A DNA stretch of 43,200 bases, taken from Desulfobacterales bacterium HSG17 (lineage in GTDB: Bacteria; Desulfobacterota; Desulfobacteria; Desulfobacterales; Desulfococcaceae). The stretch covers positions 1 to 43,200 of the forward strand of contig JAUCGD010000008.1 of NCBI GenBank assembly GCA_030377945.1, given 5' to 3'. The notes beneath the pieces were generated by a model, which did not search any database, had not been told where the DNA came from, and saw only the letters and a program-made list of their open reading frames with translations. Below are positions 16,143 through 25,276 of this stretch, one piece after another (positions within the stretch are counted from its first letter, which is position 1; every line of letters begins with the position of its first letter). The translations under genes were made by a program, and so were the position numbers.

Positions 16143-17060
16143 TCAGGCTGCTTCCTTTTTTTTCATATCCATCAGAATGTTCATATATTCCAGTTCTTTT
16201 TTTAAAGGATCGGAAACTATCTTAAAAACAGATTCTGTCAGAACATTCTGTGATCGTAGAAGACTTAATCTCTCAAGTTCTTCCTTTATTGTTTCATACC
16301 TGCCCTCTGCTTTCCCTTCAAGTTTACCCTCAAGTTTACCCTCAAGCTTTCCCTCAAGTTTTCCTTCAAGTTTTCCTTCAAATTTTCCCTCTTTTTCTCC
16401 TTTTGCAAATATCTCTTTATAAGATACAGTCTCTTCCAAAGGTGTTATTTCAACAAACATGTTGATTACCTCCTCATATGTCAGGTTACTGAAACGCTCC
16501 TGCATCCATCGTGTAAACACTGCTACAAAATTTTCTTTGGCTTTTCCTTGCAGTCCTCCCTGTTCAATATCCTGCCGCCATTTTTTTGCATTTTCACGAA
16601 GAACATCAGTGTCTTCAATCCATAAAGGACTGAATACTGCTACCAGCGGATGATTCGGATATTTATTTTTCAGTTTATCCAGAAAATCATCAAGATATAC
16701 AATTTTTAATCCGTTTCCATATTCAGACATTTCCTGCCAGGGCCGAGTTTTCGGATCAAGATCTGAAGTGGTAAATACCAAAATCCCCCTGACCTCTTTT
16801 TCAGGATATTCTTTTCCATAAGCAGCCATTTCCATAATGAGCCGGTGATAAACAGTTTTATCCTCATATGCCTGAAATTCGGCAATATAAACCGGTTCTA
16901 CATTTGAAACAGGCTCAAGCAGTCCGTCACTTCTCCGTTCAAACTCCTTAAAGGTGACGGATTTCATTTCATAAGTTCCGGATATTTTTATTTCTGCACA
17001 GTCAAAAAGAAAATCCGGTCTGGATGCAAAAAGTCTGTAAAGTTCTTTATCTGTTTTCAT
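16143..17060 (-). CDS. Rpn/DUF2887-type PD-(D/E)XK protein with EGKL repeats
   Basis: 305 residues from the ATG at 17060 (a TTG lies one codon before). It starts KTDKELYRLFASRPDFLF, then RRSDGLLEPV and VYIAEFQAYED, the D…E-x-Q core of Rpn-like (recombination-promoting nuclease) and DUF2887 proteins. Near residues 225-255 is a run of six EGK(L/A) units encoded by a 12-bp tandem repeat (16315-16385), common in this family and prone to length change. The C-terminal helix ends MDMKKKEAA. The gene interrupts the BREX order between helicase and pglZ and lies next to a MITE-like repeat, so it looks like cargo rather than a core part. No RBS is evident. Confidence 0.8.
   Translation of the reverse strand: MKTDKELYRLFASRPDFLFDCAEIKISGTYEMKSVTFKEFERRSDGLLEPVSNVEPVYIAEFQAYEDKTVYHRLIMEMAAYGKEYPEKEVRGILVFTTSDLDPKTRPWQEMSEYGNGLKIVYLDDFLDKLKNKYPNHPLVAVFSPLWIEDTDVLRENAKKWRQDIEQGGLQGKAKENFVAVFTRWMQERFSNLTYEEVINMFVEITPLEETVSYKEIFAKGEKEGKFEGKLEGKLEGKLEGKLEGKLEGKAEGRYETIKEELERLSLLRSQNVLTESVFKIVSDPLKKELEYMNILMDMKKKEAA
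16315..16385 (-). repeat. 12-bp tandem repeat encoding EGKL units
   Basis: Six near-perfect copies of a 12-bp unit (plus strand tttaccctcaag and variants tttccttcaag…) within the DUF2887-type gene. Multiples of three keep the frame. Protein repeats of this kind are typical of Rpn-family proteins and likely form a flexible helix. Confidence 0.85.
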
Positions 17061-17173
17061 CAATATACTGAATTTATAAATAATATATTATAGTAAAAGA
17101 ATGTTTAATTTCAATATAATAATATTATTCTGAAAAGTCAACGTACCTGGGAAATGCCTGTTTTCTGGCGGGT

Positions 17174-17270
17174 TAGTACACCAAAGCATAAGTTCTTACA
17201 CAGTCGTAGAGACAAGGCATGCCTTGTCTCTGCATAATCAACTGTGTACAAACTTTTGAGCCGGTGTATT
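17174..17270. mobile_element. MITE-like palindromic element, copy 1
   Basis: About 97 bases built as a nested inverted repeat. Imperfect outer arms (17174-17205 against 17239-17270, about 24 of 32 positions matching, both with TACACC at the tip and ACACAGT inside) flank a perfect 24-bp palindrome (17208-17231, core gacaaggcatgccttgtc). No coding capacity. The outer arm is shared in part with the second copy at 26254-26303. It ends 3 bases from the helicase stop codon. Confidence 0.7.
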
Positions 17271-17272
17271 AG

Positions 17273-20149
17273 CTAAACAAACTCCAGAAATGCTGCCTGA
17301 TATAATTCCAGTTTGGGGACAATGTTTTTCATGAGTTGAAATCTGTTGATTTCCTTTTTTCTTTCCATAAGCAAAGATTTTATTTTTGATGTTCTGATAT
17401 TTTCAACCTGGATATTTTTTACTGCGTTTTCCCGAAAGCGGAAATATTCTTCTGCCCTTGTTTCATAATTTGCGATTTCTTCAAGCCATGTGATTTTTGC
17501 TGCTGTGAATATGTCACTGGCTTTTTTTCCTGCCTGTTTTAATGCAGGTTTTTCATAAAGATCAAGGTTAAGACTGCATGAGAAATTCTGCACAATCTCA
17601 ATATCTGCGATCATATAGTTTTCCAGCCATGTGCTGATTCTTTTGTTGCAAAAGTCCTCATCTTCCATAAATACAGAGATCATGGCTGTTTTTTCTTTAT
17701 CCAGGTTGTTGTAAATCATGAGTTTGTAAATAAACCAGATTCCTTTTACACCTGAAAATTTATTTACACTCAGCCGCATTGCTGCTGCTGTTCCAAATGA
17801 CTGGGAATTTGCGATTTTTTTTCTTAAAGTATTTACAAAAGGATGCTCAAGATTGAAAAATTCAATGTTTTGAGATGAAAAACTAAAGGTGTTGTCAAAG
17901 CTTACATTTCTGTATGTTCCAGGGCCTGTGTCTTTTTTATAAACCTGCCTGTAAAATGGATTGGCAAAATAGCATAATCGGGGCTGCTCTTTATACCTGT
18001 GGATTTCAATGTTTTTGTATTTCAGAAAGTTCAGCACAAGGTTTTCAATGATTTCATTTACCTGGGTGTTCAGATATTGTGAGGCATCCTGTTCAAATCT
18101 GCTAAAGGGTACCAGAAGTTCATCTTTTTCCAAAAGCAGGGCTGCGCGTTCATAAATCTTCTGGGCTGTGTCATCCAGTTTTTCATTTTCACGTTTTTTT
18201 AAGCGTATGGCATCAATATAAATCCGGTCAAAGGAAAATTCATCCTGGAGAAGGTTTATAACATCTGCATATTTATCATCTCCAAACTGTTCCTTTATTA
18301 TTTCCAGCTTGTCTTCCAGTATTTTCCTTACACGGTCTTCAACCGTATCTGTCAGATGGAAGTTAAAGATAAGTGCATTGTGTTCCTGGCCTATCCTGTC
18401 TATCCTGCCTATGCGCTGTTCCAGCCTTGCCGGGTTCCAGGGCAGGTCAAAGTTTATCATGCAATAGCAGAACTGCAAGTTGATGCCTTCGCCCCCTGCA
18501 TCGGTTGAAACCATGATCTGGCCTTGTTTTCTAAACATCTCTACCTGGGCCATTCGTTCATCACGGGATAATGAGCCGTGAATATAAGCACATGAATAAC
18601 CGAATTTTTGCAGATAGGCAATAATGGCTTCCTGGGTTGCGCGAAATTCCGTAAATATGATAAACTTCAGATCAATTTTGTTTTCTCGTTTTTTGATTTC
18701 ATCTATGATTTCAATTAATCTGGCAAATTTTTTATCTGCATGGGTGTCAGTAAGTTTTTGAGCAAGATCAATACATTTATCCACAAAAAGCTTTTCTTCT
18801 GTCAGTTCTTCTGTATTTTCAGCAGTCTGTCCTGAAAGAATAACCTTGGGGTCTGTTTCATCAGATTCATCATTATCACTAAAAAACTTTTTAAGGTTTT
18901 CAATCTCTGTTGAGCCTTTTTCAAGAAATGCTTTTCTGCGTTTCATGGTTTCCAGTATGGCAAAACTACTTGAGGACAATATGCGCTGGTACAGGATCAT
19001 GAGCAGAATTTGAATTTGATTGTTTTTTCTTTTTGCCAGATTATAGTATTTTTCCGTATATTCTGTAACAAATTCGTAGAGTTCCAGTTCATCCAGGTTT
19101 TCCTGCCTGTTACGGCAGATTTCAATCATGGAGGTTATGCGGTGTTTGAATATGCGTTTGCCGTTAAAATCAACCACTGCCCTTTTTTTATTTCTAACAC
19201 TTACTTCTTTTACCAGTTCAGGGCTGAGATTTTTTTTATCTGCAAACATAACCGGGTCAACAAGGCGCATGAGATTGACAAACATATCCTCATCTCCCTG
19301 GTGCGGTGTAGCTGTGAGCAGGAGAAATACAGGAATTGAGCGGCTGAGTCTTTCGCCAAGTTTGAACCGGGCTGATTCAAACCCGTCAATCCGTTTGCTC
19401 AGTTTATGGGCTTCGTCAAATATAACCATGTCAAACCCTGCTTCTGCCAGGTCTTTGAAAATATGGCGGTTATGCCATTGCCGCCTTTGGCTTTCATCTT
19501 TGTCCAGCAGGGAAGACTCTTTTAAAGGCTTGATAAAATCCAGGGATACAAGAATTTTATCATGAAATGTCCATACATTGGTTTCTTTGCCGTAGCTCTG
19601 CTTTAAGGTTTTAACAAATTCCCTGTTATATGTGATAAACTGCTCATCAAATTTTGATAATAACTCCTCATGCCACTGGTTTAAAAGTCCTGATGGTACA
19701 ACAATAAGAATGCGCCTGACAATCTTTCGGAGTTTGTATTCCTGATACAGTAAAATAGCTTCTATGGTTTTTCCCAGGCCCACTTCATCGGCTATCAGGC
19801 ATCTGGGCTGAAATCGGTTCATGATAAAATGGACAGTCAATATCTGGTGAGGCAAAGGCTGGATTTTGTAGTTTGCAGATGTGATAACCCTGTTTTCCGA
19901 TATGTTGGCCTCAAGGCGCAAAATCATGTTTCTGGCAATAAATGCCTGGGGAGAGTCAATGTCTGCATTTTGCAGTCTGTTCAGAAGGCTGTGTTCTGCT
20001 ATAATATCCTGTTTTAATGTTGATACCTTTGTGCCGTCATTAAAGAGTATTTCAATATAGGTTTCGTCAAATAGTTCATTAAACCCGATTATGGTTCCGG
20101 TTCCCTTGTTTGCGTAGAGTTTTGTTTTTACTTTTTCACCGATTTGCAT
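17273..20149 (-). CDS. brxHII: SNF2-family helicase/translocase of BREX type 3 (BrxHII-like)
   Basis: 958 residues. An N-terminal Tudor/SH3-like barrel (1-55) precedes the SNF2 motor. Motif I is ADEVGLGKT (120-128), motif II FDEAHKL (244-250), motif III LLTATPHQG (277-285), the C-lobe starts at FTEFRATQEA (~499), and motifs V/VI are STDAGGEGINLQF and EQRIGRIDRIGQ (548-588). A long C-terminal region (600-958) is family-specific. DNA-stimulated translocation is expected. Together with PglZ and a DPPF-type methyltransferase it matches BrxHII of BREX type 3. DISARM also has an SNF2 protein (DrmD), but PglZ and a BrxC ATPase exclude that reading. It lies 5 bases downstream of the Uma2 gene. Confidence 0.88.
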   Translation of the reverse strand: MQIGEKVKTKLYANKGTGTIIGFNELFDETYIEILFNDGTKVSTLKQDIIAEHSLLNRLQNADIDSPQAFIARNMILRLEANISENRVITSANYKIQPLPHQILTVHFIMNRFQPRCLIADEVGLGKTIEAILLYQEYKLRKIVRRILIVVPSGLLNQWHEELLSKFDEQFITYNREFVKTLKQSYGKETNVWTFHDKILVSLDFIKPLKESSLLDKDESQRRQWHNRHIFKDLAEAGFDMVIFDEAHKLSKRIDGFESARFKLGERLSRSIPVFLLLTATPHQGDEDMFVNLMRLVDPVMFADKKNLSPELVKEVSVRNKKRAVVDFNGKRIFKHRITSMIEICRNRQENLDELELYEFVTEYTEKYYNLAKRKNNQIQILLMILYQRILSSSSFAILETMKRRKAFLEKGSTEIENLKKFFSDNDESDETDPKVILSGQTAENTEELTEEKLFVDKCIDLAQKLTDTHADKKFARLIEIIDEIKKRENKIDLKFIIFTEFRATQEAIIAYLQKFGYSCAYIHGSLSRDERMAQVEMFRKQGQIMVSTDAGGEGINLQFCYCMINFDLPWNPARLEQRIGRIDRIGQEHNALIFNFHLTDTVEDRVRKILEDKLEIIKEQFGDDKYADVINLLQDEFSFDRIYIDAIRLKKRENEKLDDTAQKIYERAALLLEKDELLVPFSRFEQDASQYLNTQVNEIIENLVLNFLKYKNIEIHRYKEQPRLCYFANPFYRQVYKKDTGPGTYRNVSFDNTFSFSSQNIEFFNLEHPFVNTLRKKIANSQSFGTAAAMRLSVNKFSGVKGIWFIYKLMIYNNLDKEKTAMISVFMEDEDFCNKRISTWLENYMIADIEIVQNFSCSLNLDLYEKPALKQAGKKASDIFTAAKITWLEEIANYETRAEEYFRFRENAVKNIQVENIRTSKIKSLLMERKKEINRFQLMKNIVPKLELYQAAFLEFV

Positions 20150-20154
20150 CTTAT

Positions 20155-20745
20155 TTAGCTTTTTTCCTGTTTCAAATCTGTTTTTTGATAAATATCTTTC
20201 ATGGAAAGTTCATATTCCAGGGCCCTTAATAAGACCATTTCATCAAGACCTTTGACAATAGTGTAAATCCATGTTTTTGGGTCCTGCTTATAATAGGTTT
20301 CGACCATAGGCTCATCTTGTGAGATCAGGATATATTCCTGAAAACTGGGTATTGATCGGTAAAATTTAAACTTATCCCCCCGGTCAAAAGCCTGGGTTCC
20401 CGTGGAAAGAATTTCAATAATTAGCAGGGGGTTTTTTATAATGTCCGTTCTGTCTCCTGAAAATTCAATATCACCGCAAACCACCATAGCATCAGGGTAA
20501 ACAAATGAGTTTTCTTTGGGAATGTCAAGTTTCATATTGCTGTCAAAAGCAGTACAGTTTTTACTGGCAACAGCTTCACGAATTCCCCACAGCATATTAA
20601 CGCAAATAACACTGTGATTTCGGCTTCCTCCTGCCATTGCAAATAGTTCACCATTATAAAACTCGCTTTTAGAATCAGCCTCTTGTTCCAGTGCAAGGTA
20701 TTCTTCCCCAGTGTAATATGATTTTTTTATTAATGCTTTGCCCAT
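20155..20745 (-). CDS. Uma2-family (DUF820) PD-(D/E)XK endonuclease-like protein
   Basis: 196 residues from the ATG at 20745; an upstream in-frame start at 20811 would add 22 residues with no family similarity. Family marks: YTGEEYLALE, SKSEFYNGEL, AMAGGSRNH, FVYPDAMVVC (Asp), NPLLIIEILS (Glu) and DRGDKFKFY (Lys), which make the PD…E…K core, followed by FQEYILI. Uma2 proteins are abundant in filamentous cyanobacteria and Desulfonema-like bacteria, with unknown biological role. Only 5 bases separate it from the helicase, so it is probably co-transcribed with the BREX genes. Confidence 0.88.
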   Translation of the reverse strand: MGKALIKKSYYTGEEYLALEQEADSKSEFYNGELFAMAGGSRNHSVICVNMLWGIREAVASKNCTAFDSNMKLDIPKENSFVYPDAMVVCGDIEFSGDRTDIIKNPLLIIEILSTGTQAFDRGDKFKFYRSIPSFQEYILISQDEPMVETYYKQDPKTWIYTIVKGLDEMVLLRALEYELSMKDIYQKTDLKQEKS

Positions 20746-20811
20746 ATATTTTTTCCCACAATTATTTATGAAAAATTGTAATTCCCGGATGCCGTTTTTA
20801 CTAATAAACAA

Positions 20812-21233
20812 TACATCATATTGAAAACCGGGGCAAGTCTTGAATCAAGATCAATTTTCATAAATCAGGTTAACAAAGGTTGGCCTTGGTCATCATTTGG
20901 TCCGGCAAGCACGGGAATAAATTCCCGCGCTACTTTCTATCGTCCCTACGGGACTTAAATAATTGATAAAAAAGCATCTAAAGTCCCAGCGGGACGACCG
21001 AAAATAGCCCGGCAGTTTACTGCCGGGTGAAACGATGAGTATGGCCCAAAGGTTTAACATAATAATCCTGAATATCCTTATTCTATCCTGGCCATCCTGA
21101 TTCAAGGATCGGAACACCCTAAAAAACTTGATAAGAAATTTCAGACAGGGTAAGTGTTGTTGATGGGATTGTAATAGATATTGACTATGATGATCCAATG
21201 CAAAAAAAAAGAAAACATATTGCGAGAAATTGA
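20812..21233. repeat. Intergenic stretch with a cluster of hairpin repeats
   Basis: No intact gene. Four inverted repeats are packed in 20917-21030: agcacgggaa/ttcccgcgct, gtccc-tac-gggac, gtccc-agc-gggac, and cccggcag-ttta-ctgccggg (a perfect 8-bp stem at about 21007-21026). They are followed by degenerate 'atcctg' units (21060-21115). A stretch 21140-21232 stays open for about 30 codons (VSVVDGIVIDIDYDDP…) up to a TGA just before the AAA gene, without a start; it may be the tail of a lost gene. The whole looks like the scar of an insertion that brought in the inverted AAA gene. Confidence 0.5.
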
Positions 21234-22463
21234 ATGGAATACAAAAAACGCCTTCTTGAGAAAACGATTCTTGAGTTATTCAATTATTATCCGGTTGTTG
21301 CTGTTTTAGGTGCCAGGCAGGTTGGTAAGTCAACGATTGTGGAAAATCTGTTTAAAGACAGGATACAAACCATTGTTTTTGATCCTGTTATAGATATTGG
21401 AAATGCAAGAAATGATCCTGATTTTTTTCTGCAAAATATATCCACCCCTGCTTTTTTAGATGAAATTCAATATGCCCCTGAATTGTTGAACTCTATTAAG
21501 CGCAAAGTTGACAATAAAAAGCAAAACGGGCTTTATATCATCAGCGGTTCCCAGAATCTTTCGGTTCTTAAAAATATTTCCGAATCTCTTGCCGGAAGAG
21601 TGGCAATAATAAATCTTATGGCAATGAGCCGTAAGGAAATCAATGAATCTCAGGAACCTTCTTTTATTAATAGCTGGATTCAAAGGGATTCGGTTAACCC
21701 TGATAAAATTGTTTCTTTAGAACCCATGCCCGTATATCCCCATATCTGGAAAGGGGGGTATCCTAAAATAATGGAACTTCCTGAGCATCTTGTTCCGGGA
21801 TACTGGGAATCATATTTACAGACATATATTGAACGTGATGTCAGAAGGGTTGCAAATATCGGCTCATTGCAGACATATGGTAATTTTATCGGGCTTCTGT
21901 CTGCTCATACTTCAGGGGAAATAAATCATAATCAGCTTGGAAGAGAACTTGGAATAGACAGGAAAACAGCTCTTGCATGGACTGAGATTGCACAGGCAAC
22001 ATTTCAATGGTTTTCAATTCCGCCTTTTTCCAGAAATCCGGTAAAAAAAATTGCAGGAAAATCCAAGGGATATTTTGCAGATACCGGGTTTATATCTTAT
22101 CTTCAAAGAATTTCCATGCCTGATGTTATTGCTAATCATCCAATGAGGGGAAAATTGTTTGAAACATATGTTGTGCTTGAAATTTTGAAAAATATTCAAA
22201 ATATTCCTGCAAAGCCGAATTTATATCATTTCAGAAGTTATTCAGGTGCTGAGGTGGATTTGATACTTGAGAGAAATGGAAAGCTTTTTCCCATAGAAAT
22301 AAAGATGAAAAGCAATCCGGGCAGGAAAGATGTAAAAGGTTTTGATTCTTTAAAAAATTGTTTTCCCCAGGAAAATTTTCATACCGGTCTGGTTATTTGT
22401 TCAATAGAGCGGCCCCAGATGATTGCAGAGGATGTGCTGGCTGTGCCCTGGTGGGTTGTATGA
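21234..22463 (+). CDS. AAA ATPase with DUF4143 domain
   Basis: 409 residues. Walker A is GARQVGKST (26-34), Walker B is TPAFLDEIQYAPELL (~78-92). A DUF4143 domain follows (about 200-340), ending with a PD-(D/E)XK-like strand pair GAEVDLILE…FPIEIKMK. Such ATPases are very common accessory genes with no settled function; some behave as parts of nuclease or toxin-like modules. It is on the plus strand, opposite to all other genes of the island, and its stop abuts the methyltransferase stop (convergent, no gap). The hairpin cluster lies on its upstream side. I regard it as an insertion into the BREX operon. Confidence 0.88.
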   Translation: MEYKKRLLEKTILELFNYYPVVAVLGARQVGKSTIVENLFKDRIQTIVFDPVIDIGNARNDPDFFLQNISTPAFLDEIQYAPELLNSIKRKVDNKKQNGLYIISGSQNLSVLKNISESLAGRVAIINLMAMSRKEINESQEPSFINSWIQRDSVNPDKIVSLEPMPVYPHIWKGGYPKIMELPEHLVPGYWESYLQTYIERDVRRVANIGSLQTYGNFIGLLSAHTSGEINHNQLGRELGIDRKTALAWTEIAQATFQWFSIPPFSRNPVKKIAGKSKGYFADTGFISYLQRISMPDVIANHPMRGKLFETYVVLEILKNIQNIPAKPNLYHFRSYSGAEVDLILERNGKLFPIEIKMKSNPGRKDVKGFDSLKNCFPQENFHTGLVICSIERPQMIAEDVLAVPWWVV

Positions 22464-25016
22464 CTAAAACCCCTCAATCTTAACTTCTGCCACTTCTATA
22501 AATTCTGTGATTTCGGAATCGTTTTCAATTATATTTTTGTGGAGGCGTTTGCCAATGGTCAGGATGTCTTCAAATCTGTTGTTTTTGTAGCATTGTTCAA
22601 ATCCATGTATTACTGCCTGTTTGCGGCATTGTTTTATTTTCTTTTTTGATGCCTGTGCTTCGGTAAGCAGTTGTTCAAATTCCCGCAATAGTTCCCGTTC
22701 CCGCTTTTGGGTTATTGCCAGTTTTTCATCTTCGGTTTTGGGCCGCCTGTATTTTCCGTTTTTGTAGATAAAGTTTTTGTCAAGCAGGTCTTTTATGTCA
22801 GGTACATTGTCTCCGCTTATGTTGGAGATTTTTGTAAAGGCCGGGTGAACGGTCTTAAAGTCTTTGGCTTTGTTTAAAAAGGCATTCAGCCATACAATTG
22901 CGGATTTTTCATCGCTTACAAAGAGCATCATCTGGTTTGTACTGTCTTGGTCAAGTTCGTCAAGTTTCATTTTTTGTTTGTACAGGCGATAGTTTGCTAT
23001 TTGTTCTTCATTGAAAAAGCAACCGTCCTGTTCTACAAAGTTTTGACGCAGCATTTTGTAAAAAGTTACAGCATCGTATTTTATGGCGTAGCCCCGCTGG
23101 ATATAATAGGCCAGGAGTTTTGAGTAGAGCATTTGTTCGGTTCGCTCAATTGTGGGTTCTGTGGGAAGTTGTCCCAGATGCATTTTGATGAAGTCCTGTT
23201 CAAGATTTTCACCTGCGTTTGTTATGAATCTGGTTTCAAATGATTGTTTTGGTTTGTAGGCGGAAATTACAAGATCGTGTTTTGTTGTGCCTGCTGCTGT
23301 TACCTGTTTGAAGCTGCCCTGTTTTTTGTCTAAAATTGTTGTTTGTGCTATTATAAAACCTGCTTTTACTAAAGCATTTTGGATAGAATTCCATATATTA
23401 GATTTTGAATTATGAAATTCAACAGTTATCCAACGATTTGGTTTAAGAATTTTGAAATAAGATCGAAATGATGACAACATTAAATCAAAATATTCATTAA
23501 TTTTTTTGTTTTGAGAATTGTTAATTATTGCTTCTGTCACATTTGACGTAAAAACTTTAATCCATGATTCCCATAAAAAATTTGCTTCTGAATACATTAT
23601 ATTTGCGCCAAAAGGAGGATCGGTAAAAATATAATCAACTGAATTCGATGATATATTTTTTAAATCAGTTATGGATTGTGTGGATATTATACATTTTGAC
23701 TTTTGCCCTTTGTTACTAAATAAAGCATTTAATTTATTATATTTCCTTTTTACAACGTCAATTACATTTTTTTCCTGAACTAAGGACGCGATGTATAATA
23801 CTCCTGGCATTCCACCTCCACCACCAGTGTAAGATTGTTTTTTGTTAATATAATTTTGGATTGATGTTAAAGCCCATTTTGACAATGAAATATTTGATTT
23901 TGACCACATTACGGAATAAATCCAAATATTCCGCTTTGAAAAAAAATGATGAGAACATGTAATTCCTAAATGATACCCAGCTCTCCAAATATCGCCCCAT
24001 GCACCCTCTTTGAACATCATTTTATAAGTCGGTATCCAATATGGGATTATTTCATTATTAATTTTGTCAATGATTTTTAAATCTTCTTTGTCAGGATATT
24101 TTTCAAATCTTTTTTTATTCCAAGTATAATTTATCAACACAGGAAGCTGTTTTGATTGTGTAACTTTTTCCTGAATGGCTTCATCAAAAAATGTAATTGT
24201 TGCTCGTTTACAACCTGTTTTCTTTATCTCAGCAGAACAATGAGGGCATGAAAATTCTTTTAAAACTTGACCAACATCTTTATCCACCGCCGCATCCCAA
24301 AACACATATTCCTCATTACAATACGGACAAATAAAAACATCACTCCAGACCGTGTAATTTATTTTCCCTTTTTTCTCTGTCTGTTTCTCCCTGATCTTTT
24401 TCAACCCATCAGGAATACCCTCGTCAGGCTCCACATGATCGGTTTCATACATCCACCCGCATTCTTCTTCCACTTCCTGTAAAATCCGCTTTGCTTCCTT
24501 TTCAAATTCTTCCACATCCACCGGATTATTGTAATTATAGGCAATAAAAGTTGCAATGGGCGAAAGATCGCTTAAAATAGCCTTTCTGTTAAGCAATTGA
24601 GCTGCAACCCCTGTCATGCCGGTTCCGCAAAACCCGTCAAGAACAATGTCCCCTTCATTGGTATAATGCTCAATATACTTCATAATAGCCTTATGGGGCA
24701 CTTTTGTATGATATGAATGAGCATTATAAATCGGGTCATTTTTCCCCTCGCTCACATCCCCCACAAACGGCTCTCTGTGATAATCATCTGTCTCCTCATC
24801 ATAAACCGTTCCATATTCCTCAATAAAATCATTTATATAAGGATTGGGACATGCGGTATAATAAGGCGGGTCGGAAAGTGCCAGAATATCTTCATCTTTG
24901 CCAATGGGAAAACCTTCAATATTGCGGACAGAATCTAACAGTTCTTTGAGGGGCTTTATTTTTTTTTTCATTTGATTGCGGCAGGATTTCCGGGAAATTG
25001 CCGAGCTCCTTTCCAT
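22464..25016 (-). CDS. pglXI: BREX type 3 adenine-specific DNA methyltransferase (PglXI-like)
   Basis: 850 residues. A conserved N-terminal ALSDPPYYTACPNP (46-59) precedes the SAM motif I VLDGFCGTGMTGVAA (125-139). A zinc ribbon follows (C230, C233, C257, C260), then catalytic motif IV FTDPPFGANIMY (464-475), and a helical C-terminal third. Amino-methylation of adenine (N6) is expected for DPPF and for BREX, marking self DNA. The middle (about 23340-24300) looks more AT-rich by eye than both ends and may be a swapped specificity region. The first ATG at 25016 is kept; a second ATG at 24971 is possible, as AGGAG sits just inside the first. Confidence 0.88.
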   Translation of the reverse strand: MERSSAISRKSCRNQMKKKIKPLKELLDSVRNIEGFPIGKDEDILALSDPPYYTACPNPYINDFIEEYGTVYDEETDDYHREPFVGDVSEGKNDPIYNAHSYHTKVPHKAIMKYIEHYTNEGDIVLDGFCGTGMTGVAAQLLNRKAILSDLSPIATFIAYNYNNPVDVEEFEKEAKRILQEVEEECGWMYETDHVEPDEGIPDGLKKIREKQTEKKGKINYTVWSDVFICPYCNEEYVFWDAAVDKDVGQVLKEFSCPHCSAEIKKTGCKRATITFFDEAIQEKVTQSKQLPVLINYTWNKKRFEKYPDKEDLKIIDKINNEIIPYWIPTYKMMFKEGAWGDIWRAGYHLGITCSHHFFSKRNIWIYSVMWSKSNISLSKWALTSIQNYINKKQSYTGGGGGMPGVLYIASLVQEKNVIDVVKRKYNKLNALFSNKGQKSKCIISTQSITDLKNISSNSVDYIFTDPPFGANIMYSEANFLWESWIKVFTSNVTEAIINNSQNKKINEYFDLMLSSFRSYFKILKPNRWITVEFHNSKSNIWNSIQNALVKAGFIIAQTTILDKKQGSFKQVTAAGTTKHDLVISAYKPKQSFETRFITNAGENLEQDFIKMHLGQLPTEPTIERTEQMLYSKLLAYYIQRGYAIKYDAVTFYKMLRQNFVEQDGCFFNEEQIANYRLYKQKMKLDELDQDSTNQMMLFVSDEKSAIVWLNAFLNKAKDFKTVHPAFTKISNISGDNVPDIKDLLDKNFIYKNGKYRRPKTEDEKLAITQKRERELLREFEQLLTEAQASKKKIKQCRKQAVIHGFEQCYKNNRFEDILTIGKRLHKNIIENDSEITEFIEVAEVKIEGF

Positions 25017-25028
25017 TATATGTTGGAA

Positions 25029-25274
25029 TTATTGTTTTTGATTTGCTGCCTGTTTTTTAAGTTTTTCAAGGCATGCTTCAAGCATATCAATAACAACAGA
25101 GTAACATTTATGCTTTGGAGTTATTGTCTGTAATATTTCTTCAAAGGTAAGACCTTTAAGTTCTGGATCATAATAGCCGAATATCTGATCGAAGGTAACT
25201 CTTTCGAGCAATTCATCAATCGTCATCATCTTTAAACCAATATCTACTGTAAAATCTCTAACTGTGTAAGCCAT
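25029..25274 (-). CDS. Small hypothetical protein, paralogue of the neighbouring C-terminal domain
   Basis: 81 residues. Its start MAYTVRDFTVDIGLKMMTIDELL aligns with residues ~203-230 of the upstream protein (MPYTIEDFRNEIKEDVLDIM and on), so the two share a C-terminal module. Three DEL/EEI-type helical motifs follow, with a Lys/Gln-rich tail. RBS GGGAG is visible. It starts 2 bases after the stop of the 298-residue gene and ends 12 bases before the methyltransferase start, so all three are probably one transcript. No function recognised. Confidence 0.7.
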   Translation of the reverse strand: MAYTVRDFTVDIGLKMMTIDELLERVTFDQIFGYYDPELKGLTFEEILQTITPKHKCYSVVIDMLEACLEKLKKQAANQKQ

Positions 25275-25276
25275 TG

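Noticed and set aside
17273..25016. SNF2 helicase plus adenine methyltransferase as a DISARM system
   Set aside because: DISARM needs DrmA/DrmB (DUF1998) and DrmC (phospholipase D). None is present, whereas PglZ and a BrxC-like ATPase are, so BREX fits better.
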